This document shows positions 60,260-64,000 of a stretch of DNA of 64,000 bases, piece after piece. Position 1 is the stretch's first letter, and every line of letters starts with the position of its first letter. The notes under the pieces were generated by a model that was not told where the DNA came from, made no database searches, and saw only the letters and a list, made by a program, of their open reading frames with translations. The translations under genes were made by a program, and so were the position numbers. The DNA comes from Sphingobacteriales bacterium (GTDB taxonomy: Bacteria > Bacteroidota > Bacteroidia > Chitinophagales > UBA2359). The stretch is from positions 2,666,001 through 2,730,000 of the forward strand of contig CP064999.1 in assembly GCA_016700115.1 (NCBI GenBank), written 5' to 3'.

Positions 60260-60846
60260 ATGTTAAAAAAAGTCTTTCAAATTTCTGTCTTTTTTGCGGT
60301 CATGCTGTTGTTCAATTCTTGTGGGTATAACAAGATGATTGCACTTGATGAAGAAGTAAAATCCGGTTGGGCACAAGTAGAAAATGCTTATCAAAGACGC
60401 GCCGATTTAATTCCCAATTTGGTGAATACGGTAAAGGGTGCTGCAAATTTTGAACAAGAAACCATCACCAAAGTAATTGAAGCACGCTCAAAAGCAACCG
60501 GAATAACAGTAGATGCCAGTAAATTGACCCCTGAATCTATTCAAAAATTTCAGGAAGCTCAAAACGAATTAAGCGGCGCACTTTCCCGTCTGTTAGTTAG
60601 TGTAGAAAGATATCCCGAACTAAAAGCAACTCAGGCTTTTATTGAGTTACAATCACAATTAGAAGGCACAGAAAACCGTATTTCCGTGGAACGAAAAACT
60701 TTAATGAAACGGTAAAGGCATATAATACTTATATCAGGAAGTTCCCGTCCAACTTAATTGCAGGAATGTTTAAGTTTGAAGAAAAAGGATATTTTGAAGC
60801 CGACAAAGGAAGCGAAAAAGCACCGACTGTTGATTTCGGAAAATAA
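60260..60846 (+). pseudogene. lemA: LemA-family lipoprotein gene with a single-base frameshift
   Basis: The first frame (60260-60715) gives a signal peptide with lipobox Cys (LLFNSCGYN), then LDEEVKSGWAQVENAYQRRADLIPNLVNTVKG and LSRLLVSVERYPELKATQAFIELQSQLEGTENRISVERK, and then breaks at KTLMKR-stop. In another frame the missing tail follows at once: FNETVKAYNTYIRKFPSNLIAGMF, then FEADKGSEKAPTVDFGK and a stop at 60844-60846. One A is missing in the A5 run 60694-60698; six would read ERKNFNETVK. Repaired length is about 195 residues, normal for LemA, a helical membrane-anchored protein found with TPM-domain proteins as here. Sequencing error or recent decay. Confidence 0.85.
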
Positions 60847-60943
60847 ATACAGCAGCAAGTTTGGTTTATTACTTGTATTTAACTGATTCTCAGTTTTTTT
60901 GAGGTATCGGTATTGATGCTTTCTGACTTTCAATTTTCTAAAA

Positions 60944-61384
60944 ATGCTTACTGCTAAAGACTTTTTTTCAAAACAAGAACAAATTGATATCGTTTGTGCC
61001 ATTCGGGATGCTGAAACCCAAACATCAGGCGAAGTACGGGTACATATAGAAGACAATTGCCCTCAAGAAACGTTAGACCGGGCGGCATCTGTTTTCGAAA
61101 CACTGGAGTTGCATAAAACAGCACAGCGAAACAGCATTTTATTTTATCTGTCTGTTCAGGATCATAAATTCGCTGTAATTGGAGATGCAGGCATCAATTT
61201 ATTAGTTCCCGAACATTTTTGGGAAGAGATAAGAGATAAAGTACTAAAGTATTTTTCTGCCAAACAGTATTCTAAGGGTTTAGTAGAAGGCATTACAATT
61301 GCAGGAAACAAATTGCGCGAATTTTTCCCATATCAGGAAAACGATATAAATGAACTTCCGGATGAAATTTCATTTGGTGATTAA
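60944..61384 (+). CDS. TPM-domain protein, soluble short form
   Basis: 146 residues from ATG 60944. TPM (TLP18.3/Psb32/MOLO-1) fold: SKQEQIDIVCAIRDAETQTSGEVRVHIEDNCPQETLDRAASVFETLELHKTAQRNSILFYLSVQDHKFAVIGDAGINLLVP and KYFSAKQYSKGLVEGITIAGNKL. No signal peptide or TM, so probably cytoplasmic or peripheral. Part of the common Bacteroidota set lemA - short TPM - long TPM; its 3' end overlaps the longest possible frame of the next gene, but the real start of that gene lies 92 bp further on. Confidence 0.88.
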   Translation: MLTAKDFFSKQEQIDIVCAIRDAETQTSGEVRVHIEDNCPQETLDRAASVFETLELHKTAQRNSILFYLSVQDHKFAVIGDAGINLLVPEHFWEEIRDKVLKYFSAKQYSKGLVEGITIAGNKLREFFPYQENDINELPDEISFGD

Positions 61385-61475
61385 ACGAATTGTTAATCCC
61401 GAACTATTGTCAGGAGATGCCATCTTATTGCTGATTTTATCTCATTTCCATAAATTTGCTACCCTAAAACAACCT

Positions 61476-62285
61476 ATGACCAAACTTCAGTTGATGATAA
61501 ATAACCGATTTTTAACCATAAAAAAGGTTTGGATAATTGTTATATTCACCTTGTTTAATTTGTATGCAGGTTTTGCCGGTTCAATGATACCCGACCGGCC
61601 GAACCCGCCGCGTTTGGTCAATGATTTGGCTAATGTTCTCCCTGATGATCAGGAGGCCGCATTAGAAAAAAAATTGGTTGCTTATGATGATTCGACTTCT
61701 ACTCAAATAGCGGTTGTTACTGTTCAATCGCTGGGCGGTGATGCACCTTACAATTTTGCTCAGGAAATTCTGTCAAAATGGGGTGTCGGGCAGGCCGGAA
61801 AAAATAACGGAGTTGTTATTTTGGTTGCACCAAACGAACGTCAAACCTTTATCACCACAGGATATGGTTTAGAAAGCGAGTTGACTGATGCAAGATGTAA
61901 ACGCATTATTGAAACAGAGATGATACCTTCGTTTCGGAATGGAAATTATTATGAAGGTATTGATAAAGCTACAACCGCTATCATCGGAATTTTATCGGGG
62001 TTGTTTGTTCCGGATGATTCGGCAGAAAACAAAAATGCTGATATCTGGATAGCTGTCGCCATATTTTTGATATACATGTTCATTATGATTATGATATCCT
62101 ATATCAATAGAAACAGGAGAGGTGGTGGAGGCAGAACTTTTAGCGGAAGGGGAGTTAGCGGAACGGGGCCTGTAATTATTCATTGGGGAGATAGTGATTT
62201 TGGAAGTTTTTCAGGAGGTTCAGGTTCTTTTGGAGGATTTGGTGGCGGCTCGGGAGGAGGAGGAGGTGCCGGAGGTTCGTGGTAA
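61476..62285 (+). CDS. TPM-domain membrane protein with a glycine-rich tail
   Basis: About 269 residues from ATG 61476 (MTKLQLMINN); the frame is open from 61350, but a signal-like helix begins only at VWIIVIFTLFNLYAGFAG (about residues 17-34). Extracytoplasmic TPM domain: NPPRLVNDLANVLPDDQEAALEKKLVAYDDSTSTQIAVVTVQSLGGDAPYNFAQEILSKWGVGQAGKNNGVVILVAPNERQTFITTGYGLE; then a TM helix (IWIAVAIFLIYMFIMIMISYI) and a basic linker ending in a Gly/Ser-rich tail GGFGGGSGGGGGAGGSW. This layout is typical of YgcG-type proteins that accompany LemA. Confidence 0.92.
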   Translation: MTKLQLMINNRFLTIKKVWIIVIFTLFNLYAGFAGSMIPDRPNPPRLVNDLANVLPDDQEAALEKKLVAYDDSTSTQIAVVTVQSLGGDAPYNFAQEILSKWGVGQAGKNNGVVILVAPNERQTFITTGYGLESELTDARCKRIIETEMIPSFRNGNYYEGIDKATTAIIGILSGLFVPDDSAENKNADIWIAVAIFLIYMFIMIMISYINRNRRGGGGRTFSGRGVSGTGPVIIHWGDSDFGSFSGGSGSFGGFGGGSGGGGGAGGSW

Positions 62286-62684
62286 TTCTTTGAATTATTC
62301 AAACGTTTTAAGAGGTAAATTGTACTAAAACTTATAAAGCACTTAAATCAAATCAATAACACAGAAACAAGAAAACAGAAAGGTTTGTACAGATATCCGG
62401 CAGAATATGAATGATAACATCAAAATGAGCAGTTTTACAAACTTGCAAAATGCTTCGCCTGATTATATACTCAAATTCATCGTTAGCTACCTCTGCATCA
62501 GCTAACAAATAATTTCAAATCTAACTATGCTTAACCCCAACTATATCCTTAAGCATATAGATTAGACCTGTAATGTGGTGTTAATTAGTATAAATACAAT
62601 TTTTCAAAAAAACCTTTAAACCAAATATCACTATTCGGTGTTTAGAGGTTGAATTGGTTAGTATTTTTTGAATTAGAAAAATGC

Positions 62685-62692
62685 TAACTTTG
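62685..62692 (+). promoter_or_regulatory. -7 box of the leader/NYN-CSD transcript
   Basis: TAACTTTG, exact TAnnTTTG, with TTTTTTG 15 bp upstream (closer than usual). Transcription would start near 62699, leaving about 370 nt before the NYN-CSD start. Confidence 0.5.
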
Positions 62693-63011
62693 CAACTGCA
62701 ATTTGTAGATGTTTGAAAAGATTGCTTTTTGAAAGACAGAAAACAAGAAAACAAACATTAGTAAGTTTTTAAAAACAATATCTTTTTTAAAACAAACTAA
62801 GCAATAATGCGGGCAAAATTGCGTTTCTAAAAAAAAACCACAAAAAAAAGCATTAACAAAAAGACCAATTAAATTTTTGAGGCTTCACCCACCTCTTCAT
62901 ACTAATCAGATATGTTGTTACATCAACTTAAAGTAACCAGACTACAGAAATGAAGTAACTAAGCATAAACATATTAACGCAAGAAGCGATTTTCAACTCG
63001 CTTGTTTTTTT
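62693..63011 (+). ncRNA. possible leader or small RNA ending in a terminator
   Basis: The 786-bp gap 62286-63071 has no gene. From the -7 box at 62685 a transcript of about 310 nt would reach a terminator-like hairpin, AAGCGA (62984-62989) / TCGCTT (62998-63003) followed by GTTTTTTT. It has no similarity I can recognise to tmRNA, RNase P or 4.5S RNA. It could be an attenuated leader of the NYN-CSD gene or an independent sRNA. Confidence 0.3.
62984..63011 (+). terminator. terminator-like hairpin 60 bp before the NYN-CSD gene
   Basis: 6-bp stem, 8-nt loop, then a run of seven T after a G. Placed between promoter and start codon, so read-through control is plausible. Confidence 0.55.
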
Positions 63012-63071
63012 AGTAGCTCTCAAAGAAGCCATCAATACAATTGGTTGGACAGATTTTTCAAACCAACTAAA

Positions 63072-64000
63072 ATGAGTAAATTAACGACAAATAACCAAAT
63101 AAATAAAACAACCACATATTACATTGACGCAACGAATGTTTGCTATTGGAGCAACCCCGAAGTTCCTTCATTAGCTGTTCTTTTGAAATTGCTGTTAATT
63201 CTCAGAAAAATCAAGAAACAACCGTTCTTTTGTATTTTTGATGCCAATACCGCACATAAGCTACCACCCGATGAAAGGGATATTTACAACTATATGCTCA
63301 ATAACGGCAATTTTCATCAGGTAAGCGGTGGCAAAAGAGCGGATGATTATATTTTGAGTCTTGCAGACATGTATAATGGAAATGTTATCAGCAATGATAA
63401 CTATTCAGATCCTAAATACAGCCGTTATCGTTGGAAAGATCGCGATTACCGACCCACCCGCTTATTTATGGGCGAGGTAATTAAAACAACAGATGGAGAA
63501 CATTTAATGTTGTTCGATCTTGACATCAATGTACGGTTAGACCAATCGGTTTCCGAACTATTCAAAGAATTAGAGAAGGTTCTTAATCCCCCCAAAGTGC
63601 ATTACAATGGGGTGGTTAAGTTTTACAATAACCAAAGGGGATGGGGAGGAATCACATTTTTGAAAGAAACAGATATTGCTTTTACAAAATCATCAGATTC
63701 CAACCTGAGTTTTGAAGAAGGACAGGAGGTTGAATTTAAAATTTCAGAGACAGAAAAAGGACTGTTTGCCGAAGATGTTGTTATTAAGCCTGCAACCATT
63801 AAGTTTTTTAAAGGGGTCATTTCAATTTATGACGAGGTAAGAGAAACGGGATTTATCTCAATAGTAGATGGACCCCAGCGGTTGTTTTTCAGAAAATCTT
63901 ATTTTGATGAGGGCGTTGACAATTCTGTAATTACCAAAAATATGGAAATTGAATGTGTCATTGGTACCAACAGCAAAGGGGAATGTGCCCGTCAGATTAG
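63072..64000 (+). CDS. NYN/Zc3h12a-like RNase fused to cold-shock-like modules, 3' partial
   Basis: Open from ATG 63072 to the window end (at least 309 residues). Residues 15-145 look like a NYN/PIN-type nuclease with the acidic set in order: YYIDATNVCYW (first Asp), FFCIFDANTAHKLP, GGKRADDYILSLADMY (Asp pair) and VISNDNYSDPKY. After a linker a first cold-shock/S1-like module begins near residue 175 (HYNGVVKFYNNQRGWGGITFL...FEEGQEVEFKISETEKGLFAEDVVI), and a second near 240 (KFFKGVISIYDEVRETGFISI). Zc3h12a-like RNases degrade selected RNAs; the cold-shock modules would bind RNA. The fusion is inferred by eye from motifs. Confidence 0.75.
   Translation, partial: MSKLTTNNQINKTTTYYIDATNVCYWSNPEVPSLAVLLKLLLILRKIKKQPFFCIFDANTAHKLPPDERDIYNYMLNNGNFHQVSGGKRADDYILSLADMYNGNVISNDNYSDPKYSRYRWKDRDYRPTRLFMGEVIKTTDGEHLMLFDLDINVRLDQSVSELFKELEKVLNPPKVHYNGVVKFYNNQRGWGGITFLKETDIAFTKSSDSNLSFEEGQEVEFKISETEKGLFAEDVVIKPATIKFFKGVISIYDEVRETGFISIVDGPQRLFFRKSYFDEGVDNSVITKNMEIECVIGTNSKGECARQI

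Overview
The window comes from a member of the Bacteroidota, most likely a Saprospira/Chitinophaga-like lineage; no rRNA gene is present, so nothing finer can be said. The evidence is the many type IX secretion (T9SS) C-terminal sorting domains, a gliding-motility type C-terminal domain at the left edge, the Bacteroidota -7 promoter motif TAnnTTTG ahead of many genes, and the core order xerC - hpf - tRNA(Tyr,Gly,Thr) - tuf - tRNA-Trp - secE - nusG - rplKAJL - rpoBC. The DNA is AT-rich, with local GC-rich islands inside the secreted-protein genes.

Layout. 1-7.2 kb: end of a large gliding-type surface protein, a lipoprotein, a secreted Asp-box beta-propeller protein, an SRPBCC protein, an outer-membrane barrel, purE with a DUF2490 barrel, and a 21-bp minisatellite. 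7.2-20.3 kb: five tandem two-gene cassettes of secreted proteins. Each has a -7 box, a small protein that carries a T9SS sorting domain but no visible signal peptide, and a larger secreted repeat/PKD protein. Two cassette types alternate (I, II, I, II, II), and the copies share long stretches and look recombined. GC-rich palindromes lie in frame within their sorting-domain regions. 20.4-40.3 kb: aconitase, then the translation/transcription core ending in rpoC and a strong terminator, then rpsA on the other strand. 40.4-48.1 kb: small metabolic, stress and membrane genes, including a cupin/TetR divergon with two matching palindromic operators.

48.5-55.4 kb: an unrecognised pair (717-aa coiled-coil membrane protein and 1031-aa membrane protein with a degenerate helicase-like region) just upstream of ffh. 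This pair is the best candidate for an undescribed system in the window. 55.5-59.2 kb: nhaA, a secreted cyanophycinase-like protein with a sorting domain, and a two-gene anti-sigma kinase/STAS switch. 59.2-62.3 kb: a gene-poor stretch with a 42-bp minisatellite, then lemA (frameshifted) and two TPM-domain proteins. 62.3-64 kb: a long leader region and a NYN-type RNase fused to cold-shock-like modules, cut by the window end.

Three frameshifts (one in lemA, two in a small membrane protein at 43.0-43.3 kb) are each explained by one base missing from a homopolymer run. That points to sequencing or assembly error at least as much as to gene decay.
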